Assembly: GCA_041941305.1 (NCBI GenBank)
Contig: JBGTQJ010000010.1
Span: 148,478 to 212,477 of the forward strand
DNA length: 64,000 bases
From: JANSWP01 sp041941305
GTDB lineage: Bacteria > Bacteroidota > Bacteroidia > Chitinophagales > Saprospiraceae
Direction of reading: 5' to 3'
The translations under genes were made by a program, and so were the position numbers. Positions 17,429 to 27,188 of the stretch are shown one piece after another. Numbering within the stretch: the first letter of the stretch is position 1; each line of letters starts with the position of its first letter. Below the pieces are notes generated by a model that had not been told where the DNA came from, made no database searches, and saw only the letters and a program-made list of their open reading frames with translations.

Positions 17429-18379
17429 TTGGATATATCAATAGTAATACCTGTTTTTAACGAAGAAGAATCTTTGCCTGAATTGGAAGCCTGGATTCGA
17501 AAAGTATTGACTACCCACAATTATTCCTACGAAATAATTATGGTGGATGACGGTAGTTCAGATAATTCCTGGACTGTCATTGAGCAATTGAGACAAAATA
17601 ATGACGCTGTTAAAGGAATTAAGTTTAGGAGGAATTATGGAAAATCTGCAGCATTACACACCGGATTTCAAAGTGCCATGGGTGATGTGGTCGTAACCAT
17701 GGACGCAGATTTACAAGATAGTCCAGATGAAGTACCAGAGCTGCATAAAATGATAATGGAAGATGGATACGATTTGGTTTCAGGCTGGAAAAAAAAGAGA
17801 TACGACCCTTTCTCAAAAACTTTCCCAAGTAAATTCTTCAATGCACTTACGAGAACAATTAGTGGTATCAAATTAAATGATTTTAACTGTGGTCTAAAAG
17901 CTTATAAAAATGTGGTTGTAAAAAGCATTGAGGTTTATGGTGAAATGCATCGGTATATTCCAATATTAGCGAAATGGTCAGGCTTTCGCAAAATTGGAGA
18001 AAAAGTAGTAGAACATCGGGCTAGAAAGTATGGAAATACCAAATTTGGTGGTTTGAGCAGGGGAGTCAAAGGGATATTGGATTTGTTCTCTATCACATTT
18101 GTCGGAAAATTTGGAAAGCGACCCATGCACTTTTTTGGAACCTTAGGGACTTTATCCTTTATATTAGGCTTTATTATCCTTATTTATCTCAGTATAGCCA
18201 AATTGGTTTACCAGGAATACGGAATCGCTGAAAGACCACTTTTCTTTTTGGGAATTTTGTTTGCCATTATTGGTACTCAGTTGTTTGTTACTGGCTTTTT
18301 GGCAGAGTTGGTAGCAAGAAACTCTCCAAACAGAAATGCTTATGTCATTGAGAAAAGATTAGGTACTGAAGAAGCATGA
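17429..18379 (+). CDS. Polyprenol-phosphate glycosyltransferase (GT2, DPM1/GtrB-like)
   Basis: Moves a sugar from a nucleotide donor to polyprenyl phosphate at the cytoplasmic membrane. The TTG at 17429 gives fMet-DISIVIPVFNEEESLPE, the usual family N-terminus. An in-frame ATG at 17384 would instead translate the upstream heptamer repeat into MQHAYCTANCQLPT and lies in a hairpin stem, so it was rejected. Motifs are VDDGSSDNS, MDADLQDSPDEVPEL (D-x-D) and NYGKSAALHTGF; two C-terminal helices (FFGTLGTLSFILGFIILIYL and FFLGILFAIIGTQLFVTGFL) match the GtrB class. The last four bases overlap the GT4 start (ATGA), so the two are coupled. The lipid-linked sugar likely feeds surface glycan assembly. 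Confidence 0.9.
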   Translation: MDISIVIPVFNEEESLPELEAWIRKVLTTHNYSYEIIMVDDGSSDNSWTVIEQLRQNNDAVKGIKFRRNYGKSAALHTGFQSAMGDVVVTMDADLQDSPDEVPELHKMIMEDGYDLVSGWKKKRYDPFSKTFPSKFFNALTRTISGIKLNDFNCGLKAYKNVVVKSIEVYGEMHRYIPILAKWSGFRKIGEKVVEHRARKYGNTKFGGLSRGVKGILDLFSITFVGKFGKRPMHFFGTLGTLSFILGFIILIYLSIAKLVYQEYGIAERPLFFLGILFAIIGTQLFVTGFLAELVARNSPNRNAYVIEKRLGTEEA

Positions 18380-19506
18380 AAAAAATAATTATTTTAAGTC
18401 CAGCTCATCCACTCCGTGGAGGTATTGCCTCCTCATCTGAACGCCTTGCACAGGAACTCCAAAAGTTTAACTATCAGGTAATTATCTATTCTTTTAGTCT
18501 TCAGTATCCCAATTTTCTATTTCCTGGTAAAACTCAATTTTCAAATGATCCACCACCAAATGGATTGGAAATAAGAACAAAGGTCAATTCAATTAATCCC
18601 TTTAATTGGTTGTCAGTTGGATTGGAATTGAGGCGCCTCAAACCTGATTTGATCATTACCCGTTTCTGGTTACCCTTTATGGCTCCCTCGCTTGGGACGA
18701 TTTTAAAGGTTGCCAAATCCAATGGTCATACCAAAACTTTAGCCATTGCTGACAATATCATCCCACACGAAAAAAGACCTGGGGATAGGATTTTTACCCA
18801 ATATTTTGTAAAAAGCATCGATGCATTTATTGTAATGTCTCGATCGGTAGAATCCGACATTCGTCAATTTTCAACTTCCAAGCCAGTCAAATATATTCCT
18901 CATCCGATTTATGACAATTATGGTGAGCTTGTTTCAAGAAAAGAAGCTTTGGAATTTTTAAATCTATCTGAAGCGGTACGGTATTTACTTTTTTTTGGAT
19001 TTATAAGGGATTACAAAGGGTTGGATTTTGCTTTGAATGCTATGGCAAATAAAGCACTTCAAAGTCAAGAAATTAAATTGATTGTTGCAGGAGAATATTA
19101 TGGTAACAAGGATTTTTATGAAAATCTGATTCAGAAAAAAGGGATCGAAAACCAGGTGGTTATGAAGACTGAATTTATCCCTTCAGATGAGGTGAAATAT
19201 TATTTCTGTGCTGCTGATTTGGTGGTCCAACCATATAAATCTGCTACCCAAAGTGGGATTTCTCAATTGGCTTATCATTTTGAGAAACCGATGATCGTCA
19301 CTAGGGTAGGGGGCTTACCTGAAATTGTGGAAGATGGGAAAGTAGGCTATGTAGTGGATGTAAATGAATCTGCAATATCTAATGCGATTCTGGATTTCTT
19401 CCAGCATGATAGAAAAGAAGCCTTTGAGAAAGGAGTCCGAGAAAATAAAAAACAATTCTCCTGGAAAAATATGGTTACAGGGATTGAAGAATTGGTTTTT
19501 GATTGA
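18376..19506 (+). CDS. Glycosyltransferase family 4
   Basis: 376 residues, GT-B fold. The N-terminal half begins KIIILSPAHPLRGGIASSSE, with the glycine loop that contacts the acceptor. The C-terminal half has LLFFGFIRDYKGLDFALNAM, the donor-site stretch VVQPYKSATQSGISQLAYHF, and VTRVGGLPEIVEDGKVGYVV, where the E-x7-E type motif sits. The ATG overlaps the GT2 stop by four bases. It converges on the rhomboid gene with only six bases between stop codons and no strong terminator. Substrate unknown; role in surface polysaccharide inferred from the GT2, flippase and sulfotransferase nearby. Confidence 0.9.
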   Translation: MKKIIILSPAHPLRGGIASSSERLAQELQKFNYQVIIYSFSLQYPNFLFPGKTQFSNDPPPNGLEIRTKVNSINPFNWLSVGLELRRLKPDLIITRFWLPFMAPSLGTILKVAKSNGHTKTLAIADNIIPHEKRPGDRIFTQYFVKSIDAFIVMSRSVESDIRQFSTSKPVKYIPHPIYDNYGELVSRKEALEFLNLSEAVRYLLFFGFIRDYKGLDFALNAMANKALQSQEIKLIVAGEYYGNKDFYENLIQKKGIENQVVMKTEFIPSDEVKYYFCAADLVVQPYKSATQSGISQLAYHFEKPMIVTRVGGLPEIVEDGKVGYVVDVNESAISNAILDFFQHDRKEAFEKGVRENKKQFSWKNMVTGIEELVFD

Positions 19507-19512
19507 AAGAGT

Positions 19513-20355
19513 CTAAAGATCTTTTCGTAGTTCTTTCAATCGTGCTCTTTCCTTAGAGGTCAGACTTCTCACGCCGTTTTTCCGAATTTTATCTAATAAT
19601 TCATTTAGCTCTTGTTCTTTTGATTTTGTAGGTTTTGGCCTTTTCAAATTCCTTTTAATTTTTTGAATGCTATCCCCCCAATAATTATTGACCAACAATA
19701 CTGAAGGATTCCTAACCAATAGAATTAAAAATGCAATTGTAGGTACCAAACACAATACTAACACCCACCAATTTTGAAGTGCAATTTCAGGTTTTAGAGC
19801 AAAAGTACCAATCATGCCAGTCAAAGCACCTCCTAAATGTGCCTCATGTCCAATATTCCCCCCTTTGTGCTTAATTCCGAAAATGGAAACAACAATGAAA
19901 AGCAATCCAAAAATCCAACTTTTGATTTCTACATCTGGAATGAAAATAAACCCAATGCCTCCTTCCGGATATAGTATGATGGATGCAAAAATGACCCCGC
20001 TAATTGCTCCGGATGCACCCAAAGCTCTGTAATCTCCATGGTCTCTATGTATCCACAATGCCAAAAAACTTCCCCCCAACATGCAAACAAAGTAGAAAAT
20101 CAAGAATACCAATGGACCAAAAAGGTACTCTGCAACTTCCCCAAAAGAAAGCAGGCAAATCATATTGAACCCAAAATGCAACCAACCACCATGTAAGAAT
20201 CCAGAAGAAATGAGTCGGTATCGTTCTTTATCAATTAGGATTCTATCTACCCAAAAGACATATTTTTCCCGATAACTTTCCATACGAAAACCTTGATAGG
20301 TAACAAGGCTTGTGAAAATAAGTATAATAGTACTGATTACACTTGCATTTTCCAT
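19513..20355 (-). CDS. Rhomboid-family intramembrane serine protease
   Basis: 280 residues with about six helices and then a basic cytoplasmic tail rich in K, R and E. Catalytic landmarks are present: HFGFNM (the H-x-x-x-N helix 2 motif), RALGASGAISGVIFASI (nucleophile serine in G-A-S-G), and GHEAHLGGALTGMIG (catalytic histidine). It cleaves membrane-spanning segments; substrates are unknown. It lies 34 bp downstream of the flippase gene on the same strand, so it may be part of that transcript, though families like this are usually independent. Confidence 0.92.
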   Translation of the reverse strand: MENASVISTIILIFTSLVTYQGFRMESYREKYVFWVDRILIDKERYRLISSGFLHGGWLHFGFNMICLLSFGEVAEYLFGPLVFLIFYFVCMLGGSFLALWIHRDHGDYRALGASGAISGVIFASIILYPEGGIGFIFIPDVEIKSWIFGLLFIVVSIFGIKHKGGNIGHEAHLGGALTGMIGTFALKPEIALQNWWVLVLCLVPTIAFLILLVRNPSVLLVNNYWGDSIQKIKRNLKRPKPTKSKEQELNELLDKIRKNGVRSLTSKERARLKELRKDL

Positions 20356-20389
20356 TGGGTTTAATTTTTTAGTTAATGCTCTCTCTTAC

Positions 20390-21718
20390 CTAGATAAATT
20401 TAATTGACATAAAATAGCTTCCGAATAATAAAGTGTTGTAGATTAAATATTTGTGTAAATCAATATAAGCTTGTGGTTTTATTTTTAACAATTTCCAATT
20501 GAAAAAAATCATAATAGCTTTATTGACCAAATAGGCAATTACTGAAGCAAAGGCAATACCTACAATACCATAGTGTTTTACCCACCAAATACTCAGTATA
20601 ATGTTTAAAGTTACTTCAATTATTGCACTCCAAACCAGGTAGTAATTTTTTTGATAGGCTATCAAAACGACCTGAGGCAATAATATTCTACTTGAAATAA
20701 CCAGTAAATAAACGTTAAAGACTGTAGCAGAAGCTTTAAAATCCGAATTGAAAAATAGGGGAAAAAGAAATGGACTTGCAAACATTAAAATGCAACTAAA
20801 AGGAAAAAGCCACGCCGACAGTCGATTGGTCTCTATTTTTATTTTCTCAAGTCCTTTTTCTGCATTTTTTGAAACTTCCGGAATTAATGCCATTACAAGT
20901 GCTCCTACTAACAATAAAGTTAAAGGCAATTCTTTTGCACCGTACCTAAAAATTGCAAAGACATCATCTTCAAAATTATTGGTGACAATAATTCCATCTA
21001 TATATTCCACACTGCTACCAATTAAAACATGAAGGACTAGTGGAAATGCAAGTATTAGATATTGGGAAATCAGGCTTTTAGAGATATGGAAAATGGCATG
21101 ACGAAATAGGATGAAAATAGACCAAAAAAACTTCAAAATGGCGAGCAAAATCAAGCCCAAAAAAGTTTCCTTTAAAGTGAACCCGAGCCAAATTGGGCAC
21201 AAAACAACAAAAATTTGAGCAACAAAAATTAGACTACCATAAAAGATGATGTCTTTGTGTTTTTCAAGCAATAAGTAGTAAACAGGAGTAAGCCAGGAGG
21301 GGGTGTTAAAAATAAGATAGAGGCCAATCAACAAAAAAGGAGGTGGAGTTTCAAATTTGGTCAATCCAAGGAGCCAATTTTGCCCAAGCAATAAAATAGC
21401 AGCTGCACCAATGCTCCCAATTAGAAACAATACCCAAATATTGTAAAGGGCAACTTTTTGCTGTTTCGATTGCAGCTTGGGAAAAAACTGAAGTAATGCA
21501 TTTTGACCCCCTCCTACCGCAAAAAAGCTGACCATATTGGAAAAAAACAGAAAGGCTTCATAAATGGCAATTTCAAAAGTTGGTAAACCACTTTTTGCCA
21601 ATAATATTCCAATCAATACTGTAGCACCGAAACGAATGAGATTAAAGATTTGAAGCGCGGAAATGCCATCAAGCTGAATCCTTAAATTGGAAAGAAGATT
21701 TTTTTTGGTGAAAGTCAT
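20390..21718 (-). CDS. Polysaccharide flippase-like membrane protein (Wzx/MATE-type)
   Basis: 442 residues with about 12-14 predicted helices (for example NLIRFGATVLIGILLAKSGL, LPLTLLLVGALVMALIPEV, LFPFSCILMFASPFLFPLFF). Wzx-like features are the N-terminal FNLIRFGATV helix and EVSKNAEKGLEKIKIETNRL between the halves, followed by YLLVISSRILLPQVVLIAYQ. Such proteins flip lipid-linked oligosaccharides across the inner membrane. Its neighbours upstream on the same strand are the sulfotransferase (25 bp gap) and the saccharopine-dehydrogenase-like gene. Specificity cannot be told. Confidence 0.82.
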   Translation of the reverse strand: MTFTKKNLLSNLRIQLDGISALQIFNLIRFGATVLIGILLAKSGLPTFEIAIYEAFLFFSNMVSFFAVGGGQNALLQFFPKLQSKQQKVALYNIWVLFLIGSIGAAAILLLGQNWLLGLTKFETPPPFLLIGLYLIFNTPSWLTPVYYLLLEKHKDIIFYGSLIFVAQIFVVLCPIWLGFTLKETFLGLILLAILKFFWSIFILFRHAIFHISKSLISQYLILAFPLVLHVLIGSSVEYIDGIIVTNNFEDDVFAIFRYGAKELPLTLLLVGALVMALIPEVSKNAEKGLEKIKIETNRLSAWLFPFSCILMFASPFLFPLFFNSDFKASATVFNVYLLVISSRILLPQVVLIAYQKNYYLVWSAIIEVTLNIILSIWWVKHYGIVGIAFASVIAYLVNKAIMIFFNWKLLKIKPQAYIDLHKYLIYNTLLFGSYFMSIKFI

Positions 21719-21743
21719 TTCGAAGGAAAGGTAAGGAATACCG

Positions 21744-22781
21744 TTATTTATAATCCCCAGGATAATTCAAAAAATGAGTTGGATGTAATTTTAATGTCCG
21801 CCTAAGCATATCCTTTCTACGATTTTTTAAAAAATTATCGAGAAAAGGTTGAGTATCCGTCTCAAAATATTCATAGCCAAGCAGTTCACACAATTCACGG
21901 CAATTATTGTAGTTGATATTGTATTTATTCTGATGTAAGTCACTGATTTTGAATAAGTTGAAATAAGCAATGATCTCTTTTTGTATTTCTTTGTTTAATT
22001 TCTGGAACCTACCTAAACTACCAGACTTTATGCTGCTGTTTTGGCTATATTTCCATCCTTTCATCTTTAATGGATTGTTGATCTCTGCTTCAGAAGGTTC
22101 CAATATTTCTCTTAAAAATGGCACTCCAATAAACTCCAACAGAGCTTTTAGAATATCTTCTGGACGAGTCACTAACTCTTTGTAACCAAGTTGAAAATAT
22201 CTATCATTTCCATTTAATGAAGAAGCTGCTGATGTGTAATAAACATAGTATCCAACTGCATCATATATTTCTATCCCCCTTGATAAAAGAGATGCTACAA
22301 CGTCGTAGGGATTTCTGTGGATCTGAATTACTTTTCCGGTGGGAAAGTTGTCGAGAAATTCATGAAAAGAGCATGCATTTTGAGGGGTTTTTTCAATCCA
22401 ATGCCTTGCTTTGTTCTTCTTCAGGCATGGTTCAAAAAACAATTGAGCAAAATCTTGCAGGGATTTTGATTGACTTAAGATTGTTTTCAAATCCTGCTCC
22501 TGCCAACCATAGTCTTCATGAAGCAATTCCGTACTACCACGAAGAGACCAACCGGTAGATCGGATTCCGAATATTCCACCAGAAATCAAATGCCTTTTGT
22601 AGCGATTCCATTTTTTAAATAAATGGGGATATATAAACAGGCGGGTTTCCCAGCCAGAAAACAGAGCTGGATGGCGATTTAGAATGTAGCGCAATAGTGA
22701 ACTACCCGTACTTCCCGAGCCTCCAATTAAAATCATTTTAGGTGGGTGATAAGTAGGTAGTGAATGGTGCTTGACCACCAT
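21744..22781 (-). CDS. Sulfotransferase family protein
   Basis: 345 residues. The PAPS 5'-phosphosulfate loop is PKMILIGGSGSTGSSLLRYI, and the 3'-phosphate-binding motif is QIHRNPYDVVASLLSRG (R-x7-S type). The segment WIEKTPQNACSFHEFLDNFP matches the EKTP block of the broad sulfotransferase_3 group. It transfers sulfate from PAPS to an acceptor, likely a sugar given the flippase and glycosyltransferases around it, but a lipid or protein acceptor cannot be ruled out. The stop is 25 bp before the flippase start on the same strand. A shorter start at the Met of MILIGG (22736) is possible. Confidence 0.85.
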   Translation of the reverse strand: MVVKHHSLPTYHPPKMILIGGSGSTGSSLLRYILNRHPALFSGWETRLFIYPHLFKKWNRYKRHLISGGIFGIRSTGWSLRGSTELLHEDYGWQEQDLKTILSQSKSLQDFAQLFFEPCLKKNKARHWIEKTPQNACSFHEFLDNFPTGKVIQIHRNPYDVVASLLSRGIEIYDAVGYYVYYTSAASSLNGNDRYFQLGYKELVTRPEDILKALLEFIGVPFLREILEPSEAEINNPLKMKGWKYSQNSSIKSGSLGRFQKLNKEIQKEIIAYFNLFKISDLHQNKYNINYNNCRELCELLGYEYFETDTQPFLDNFLKNRRKDMLRRTLKLHPTHFLNYPGDYK

Positions 22782-22821
22782 GAAATGGGATTCAAGAATT
22801 CACCCTACCTGTATTTAAACA

Positions 22822-24162
22822 TTAGCATTCAGTTTCCTCTTCGGTAAAAGTCACACCAAAGTCTTTTAACTCCTCTAAAACAGGGTTATAGACTTCAGGA
22901 GAAACTGGTATTTGCACGCCTCTTTCCTTAATTCGTTTCTGCATAACCAATTTTACCAATATCCCCATGGGCAAACCAACCAGCCTGGACATAGCCGTAT
23001 CTGAAGCATCTGCTCCTTTCATCACTAAATTAGAATAAAGTATTTTTTGTTTCCCTGCTAATTCATATTCAAATTCATGGCGCATCACAATCATGTCTTT
23101 ATCGCTTTCCTTCAATTTCCATTTATCCAAAAGCAGGTTTTCCAATATCAATGCTGGAGAAGCCTGACGTAATTTTATTTTGGTTTTACGGAATAATCCC
23201 AACCATTCAAGCTTTTTCATAACCTGAGAAAAGGGCGTTTCACCTATTAAATCTGCAATTCTGTCCTTCACAGAAAGACCATTTGAATCACCAACATATG
23301 CTTCCATCCATTCATGGTAAGTCAATTGCTCGGAATCTAAAATAGGATAAGAACCGTCTGTAAGTCCAATTTGTATAAGTGCATTCCAGGCATCACAAAA
23401 TCCTTCATATCTGATAGTGCCACGCAATATATTAGGAATGCCATCTAAACCATATATTTCCCTGTATAGCAATGAATCTCTGTTGGCATATACTTCAAAT
23501 CTTTCATCAAATCCATTAATATCAATTACCCTATGTTCTTTGAAGAGGCGACTATAGGGGATGTATTTGAATTTCCCGTTTTCGAGATATTGAGCAGTTC
23601 CCTGACCTGCTAAAACAACATTCCTTGGGTTCCAGGTAAATTTGTACTTCCAGGGATTTCCTTTGAGACATTCTGGAGCTATTAACCCACCAGTATAGGA
23701 ACGAAAGGCAGTTATTTTACCTCCCTTGGTTTTTATTTCATCAATTTTCTGTTTGGCAGACATATGATCTATCCCAGGATCCAAACCCATCTCTCCCATA
23801 AAAATCAATTGGCGGTTTCGGGCTTCATCGCCAAGCCTGTACATTTCTTTTGAAACATAGGAGGCTGTAATCAAGTGCTTTTTTAATTTAATGCAATCAT
23901 GACCTACTTCCAAATGCAAATGTGCAGGCAATAAGGAAACCACAACATCTGTCCGACTTATCAGATCTCTGCGGTCATTTACCTTATTGACATCCAACCA
24001 GACAGAATGACCGTTTGGATGATTATTGACTTTTTGTTTTGCCAATTCTGGATCAGCATCAGCTACTATTACATGCCAATTAAAAATTTTGGCTTGATTA
24101 AGGACATAATTAATGAGAGCAGTTGATGACCTACCGGCACCGATAATCAGGATATTATTCAT
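22822..24162 (-). CDS. Saccharopine dehydrogenase-family protein
   Basis: 446 residues. An N-terminal Rossmann fold opens with NNILIIGAGRSSTALINYVL, then ADADPELAKQKV and VVSLLPAHLHLEVGHDCI. The C-terminal saccharopine-dehydrogenase domain includes GEMGLDPGIDHMSAKQKIDE, SYTGGLIAPECLKGNPWKYK and the closing VGLPMGILVKLVM. The family forms or splits saccharopine-type C-N bonds in lysine metabolism; in Bacteroidota such proteins are often single and of untested substrate. The gene lies 40 bp upstream of the sulfotransferase on the same strand and is divergent from cytidine deaminase. Confidence 0.88.
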   Translation of the reverse strand: MNNILIIGAGRSSTALINYVLNQAKIFNWHVIVADADPELAKQKVNNHPNGHSVWLDVNKVNDRRDLISRTDVVVSLLPAHLHLEVGHDCIKLKKHLITASYVSKEMYRLGDEARNRQLIFMGEMGLDPGIDHMSAKQKIDEIKTKGGKITAFRSYTGGLIAPECLKGNPWKYKFTWNPRNVVLAGQGTAQYLENGKFKYIPYSRLFKEHRVIDINGFDERFEVYANRDSLLYREIYGLDGIPNILRGTIRYEGFCDAWNALIQIGLTDGSYPILDSEQLTYHEWMEAYVGDSNGLSVKDRIADLIGETPFSQVMKKLEWLGLFRKTKIKLRQASPALILENLLLDKWKLKESDKDMIVMRHEFEYELAGKQKILYSNLVMKGADASDTAMSRLVGLPMGILVKLVMQKRIKERGVQIPVSPEVYNPVLEELKDFGVTFTEEETEC

Positions 24163-24363
24163 AGGTATTCCTTGTGTTTCAGAGACTTATGCCTGTAAAT
24201 TGGCATAATTCTTTACTTTTATCTTTTTTCCTGGGGCATAAACAAGTATGAATTGACAAAATCATAATTTTGCGTAAGTATTTGTGTTTAAATGCGACCA
24301 TGAAAAATCGCGCGAATTTATTTAGATTTTACTTGATTATTAATAAAATGTTACCCGGAATTT

Positions 24364-24846
24364 ATGCGAGAACGCCAGATTATTACGAAATTCAAAGTGT
24401 TTGAGCATTTTGAAGATTTGCCAGAAATCGATAAAACCCTTTTGAATAAAGCAAAATTGGCACTTAAAGACGCTTATGTCCCCTATTCCTATTTTCAGGT
24501 TGGGTCGGCTATTTTATTTAAAAATGGAAGGATAATAGCTGGTAGTAACTACGAAAATGCTTCTTATCCGCTGGCTCTTTGTGCAGAAAGAGTTACATTG
24601 GCAAGAGCCCATAGTGAAGATCCGAATGAACCAATATTAGCACTTGCTGTAAGGGTTCTAAATCCTAAAGTGCCTATTAATGAACCTGCTAGCCCTTGTG
24701 GAGCCTGTAGGCAAGTAATTTGTGAAACAGAAAGAAGGCACGGTCAGGATATCAGAATTATTTTGCAAGGAGAGACTGGGGAGATATTTGTTTTTGAATC
24801 AGCAAAAGATTTGTTGCCATTTTCTTTTAATGAGACTTTTTTATAG
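24364..24846 (+). CDS. cdd: Cytidine deaminase
   Basis: 160 residues, the normal size for the homotetrameric form. It converts cytidine and deoxycytidine to the uridine forms in pyrimidine salvage. The zinc site is complete: LCAERVTLARA (Cys ligand plus catalytic Glu) and PCGACRQVI (two Cys). YVPYSYFQVGSAI and GSNYENASYPLALCAE are the substrate-site blocks. A TAATTTTG box at 24265-24272 fits the Bacteroidota -7 consensus about 90 bases upstream. Two strong hairpins follow the gene. Confidence 0.95.
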   Translation: MRERQIITKFKVFEHFEDLPEIDKTLLNKAKLALKDAYVPYSYFQVGSAILFKNGRIIAGSNYENASYPLALCAERVTLARAHSEDPNEPILALAVRVLNPKVPINEPASPCGACRQVICETERRHGQDIRIILQGETGEIFVFESAKDLLPFSFNETFL

Positions 24847-24917
24847 TGAATGGAATTGGAAATATAAATATATGTGAAATATGAATTAATTTTTACAAAA
24901 CCCTGATTTTGAGAGCT

Positions 24918-24956
24918 TTAAGATAGGAGACGTTTTCAAAATGCCTCCTATCTTAA
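24918..24956 (+). terminator. First hairpin downstream of cdd
   Basis: Perfect 12-bp arms 24918-24929 and 24945-24956 (TTAAGATAGGAG) with a 15-base loop; no pure T run follows. Confidence 0.5.
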
Positions 24957-24980
24957 CTTTAGGGTTGACCGAAAAACTAG

Positions 24981-25021
24981 AAAGGCGAATACAAACTCAA
25001 TATGAATTTGTATTCGCCTTT
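24981..25021 (+). terminator. Second hairpin, terminator of cdd
   Basis: Perfect 15-bp arms 24981-24995 and 25007-25021 (AAAGGCGAATACAAA), 11-base loop, T-rich end. It may serve transcripts from both sides, including the small ORF on the minus strand at 25074-25184. Confidence 0.8.
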
Positions 25022-25073
25022 TTATTAAATACTTAGTAGATAGAAGTCAATTATCTTTTTCAATCATCTACTA

Positions 25074-25184
25074 CTACCTGTCAAGTATCTTTTTTTTTTC
25101 GTTGGTCGAGCGGGCAGCCATGATTTTAAAATTTAAGATCAAAGCGCCAATTAACAATATCAGTCCTAGAATTGCTTCTTCCAT
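25074..25184 (-). CDS. Possible 36-residue single-pass membrane peptide
   Basis: A short ORF (ATG at 25184, TAG at 25074) encodes an acidic start (MEEA), one hydrophobic helix of about 16 residues (ILGLILLIGALILNF) and a basic tail (KIMAARSTNEKKKILDR), which is the charge pattern of a small bitopic membrane protein. It sits in an otherwise empty 700-bp gap and points into the cdd terminator hairpin. No family was recognised. Chance ORFs of this length are common, so this is tentative. Confidence 0.35.
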   Translation of the reverse strand: MEEAILGLILLIGALILNFKIMAARSTNEKKKILDR

Positions 25185-25552
25185 AATATATGGGTTTTCA
25201 AGCGGTTTTAAGTGTTTGTATAGTATATGCTTTTCTTAGGACTGTAAATGCTTATCTTTTTCTTTTGGTATGATTCGTTTTGATTTTTTTCCTTCTCAAC
25301 ACCAAAGATAGGTTGTAGTATTGAAAGACACAACCCTTATTTGAAAATTGCGTGGAATTTGGTATAAATGTTTTCATTTTTTTTGGTGATCCTATTAGTT
25401 TGTTGATAATCAGTCTTTTGTCAAAATACCAAATTTAGGAAGTTTGATTTCAGTTGAAATTATTGAGATTAAAAAGTTAAAAAGGAAGTATATCCAATTC
25501 TTAAAACCCCATTTTCCAGAGAGTTTTTACTTTTAAGGAAAAATCAAATTAA
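25185..25552. other. Intergenic stretch upstream of the amidohydrolase
   Basis: AT-rich sequence with long T runs. No gene, hairpin or clear promoter pair was seen. Confidence 0.6.
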
Positions 25553-27178
25553 ATGAAGCACCAAATTCAACTGTCCATTTTTCTGTTTCTTTTTCTCCAT
25601 TTAAATATAGTTGCTCAAGTCAGGGAAGCCCCCGATCGTCAAAGAGGGGAGGGACCCTGGACTCAATTGATCATAAGAGGAGTAACATTAATAAATGGAA
25701 ATGGGGCACCTCCCATTGGTCCGGTAGATATTATCGTGGAGAATAATCGAATCACCAAAATTGCCAATGTAGGGTACCCGGGGGTTCCCATAGATGACAA
25801 AAAAAGACCAAAATTGAAAGCTGGTGGAAAGGAATACAATTGTGAAGGCATGTATCTGATGCCTGGATTTGTAGATATGCACGGCCATATCGGTGGCAAA
25901 TCTCAAGGGGCTGATGCAGAATATGTTTTCAAATTGTGGATGGCCCATGGCATTACCACCATACGGGATCCTGCTTGTGGTAATGGATTAGAATGGGTAT
26001 TGAATCAGAAAGACCGAAGCGCAAAAAATGAAATTACTGCTCCCAGAATAAAAGCATATTCGGTTTTCGGACAAGGTTGGGACAAAGGGGATGGAAGAGA
26101 AATTGGAGATTTCCCATCTACTCCAGATGAAGCCAGACAATGGGTTCGGGAAAATGCAGAACGCGGTGCCGATGGCATAAAATTCTTCGGAGCACCTCCT
26201 GAAATTATGGCTGCGGCATTGGAGGAAAATAAAAAATTAGGTCTGGGTTCTGCTTGTCATCATGCTCAATTAGATGTAGCAAGATGGAATGTGATCAATT
26301 CTGCAAGAGCAGGATTGACAACTATGGAACATTGGTACGGATTACCTGAAGCTCTATTCGATAATAAAACGGTACAACATTATCCTTTAGATTATAATTA
26401 CAGAAATGAACAAAATCGTTTTGAAGAAGCTGGGAAATTATGGCAACAAGCCGCAAAACCTGGTTCAGATAGGTGGAATGAAGTGATGGATGAATTAATT
26501 CGTTTAGATTTTACTATTGACCCTACCTTCAATATTTACGAAGCAAGCAGAGACTTACACCGAACTCGTCGGCTCGAATGGCATGATGAATATACCTTAC
26601 CCTCTTTGTGGCGATTTTATATGCCTAGCAGAATTTCCCATGGGTCTTATTGGCATGACTGGGGGACAGAACAAGAAGTTGCATGGAGGAATAATTACAG
26701 AATTTGGATGCAATTCGTCAATGAATACAAAAATAGAGGAGGGCGAGTTACAACAGGTTCAGATTCGGGTTTTATTTACCAGTTATATGGCTTTGCTTAT
26801 GTCAGGGAATTAGAATTGCTCAGAGAAGCTGGATTTCACCCAATGGAAGTTATTATGTCTGCTACACTTAAAGGTGCTGAAGCAATTGATATGGATGATG
26901 AAATTGGTACAGTCCAGGTTGGAAAACTAGCAGATTTTGTCATTGTGGAAGAAAATCCATTGAAGAACCTGCAGGTACTATATGGAACAGGTGCGATAAA
27001 ATTAAATGATGAAAATGAAGTGGTTAGGGTTGGCGGAGTGAAGTACACTGTTAAGGATGGAATTGTTTATGATGCCAAACAATTATTGGAAGATGTACGC
27101 CAAATTGTAAAAGCGGCAAAAAGTGAAGAAGATTATGAGATAGTCCAGCCAGGAATGAAGAAAAAAGTTGATCCGTAA
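25553..27178 (+). CDS. Secreted amidohydrolase-family metalloenzyme
   Basis: 541 residues with a signal peptide (MKHQIQLSIFLFLFLHLNIV, cut near AQ). The amidohydrolase barrel shows the H-x-H metal motif in GFVDMHGHIGG, later histidines in ACHHAQLDVARWN and TTMEHWYGL, and the metal Asp in TTGSDSGFIY. The imidazolone/prolidase-like ending GTVQVGKLADFVIVEENPLK and the N-terminal NGNGAPPIGPVDIIVENNRI form the usual beta-sandwich. Secreted members often act on dipeptides or cyclic amides; the substrate is unknown. It stands alone, converging on the M1 peptidase gene over a shared hairpin. Confidence 0.88.
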   Translation: MKHQIQLSIFLFLFLHLNIVAQVREAPDRQRGEGPWTQLIIRGVTLINGNGAPPIGPVDIIVENNRITKIANVGYPGVPIDDKKRPKLKAGGKEYNCEGMYLMPGFVDMHGHIGGKSQGADAEYVFKLWMAHGITTIRDPACGNGLEWVLNQKDRSAKNEITAPRIKAYSVFGQGWDKGDGREIGDFPSTPDEARQWVRENAERGADGIKFFGAPPEIMAAALEENKKLGLGSACHHAQLDVARWNVINSARAGLTTMEHWYGLPEALFDNKTVQHYPLDYNYRNEQNRFEEAGKLWQQAAKPGSDRWNEVMDELIRLDFTIDPTFNIYEASRDLHRTRRLEWHDEYTLPSLWRFYMPSRISHGSYWHDWGTEQEVAWRNNYRIWMQFVNEYKNRGGRVTTGSDSGFIYQLYGFAYVRELELLREAGFHPMEVIMSATLKGAEAIDMDDEIGTVQVGKLADFVIVEENPLKNLQVLYGTGAIKLNDENEVVRVGGVKYTVKDGIVYDAKQLLEDVRQIVKAAKSEEDYEIVQPGMKKKVDP

Positions 27179-27188
27179 CTTTACTTTT

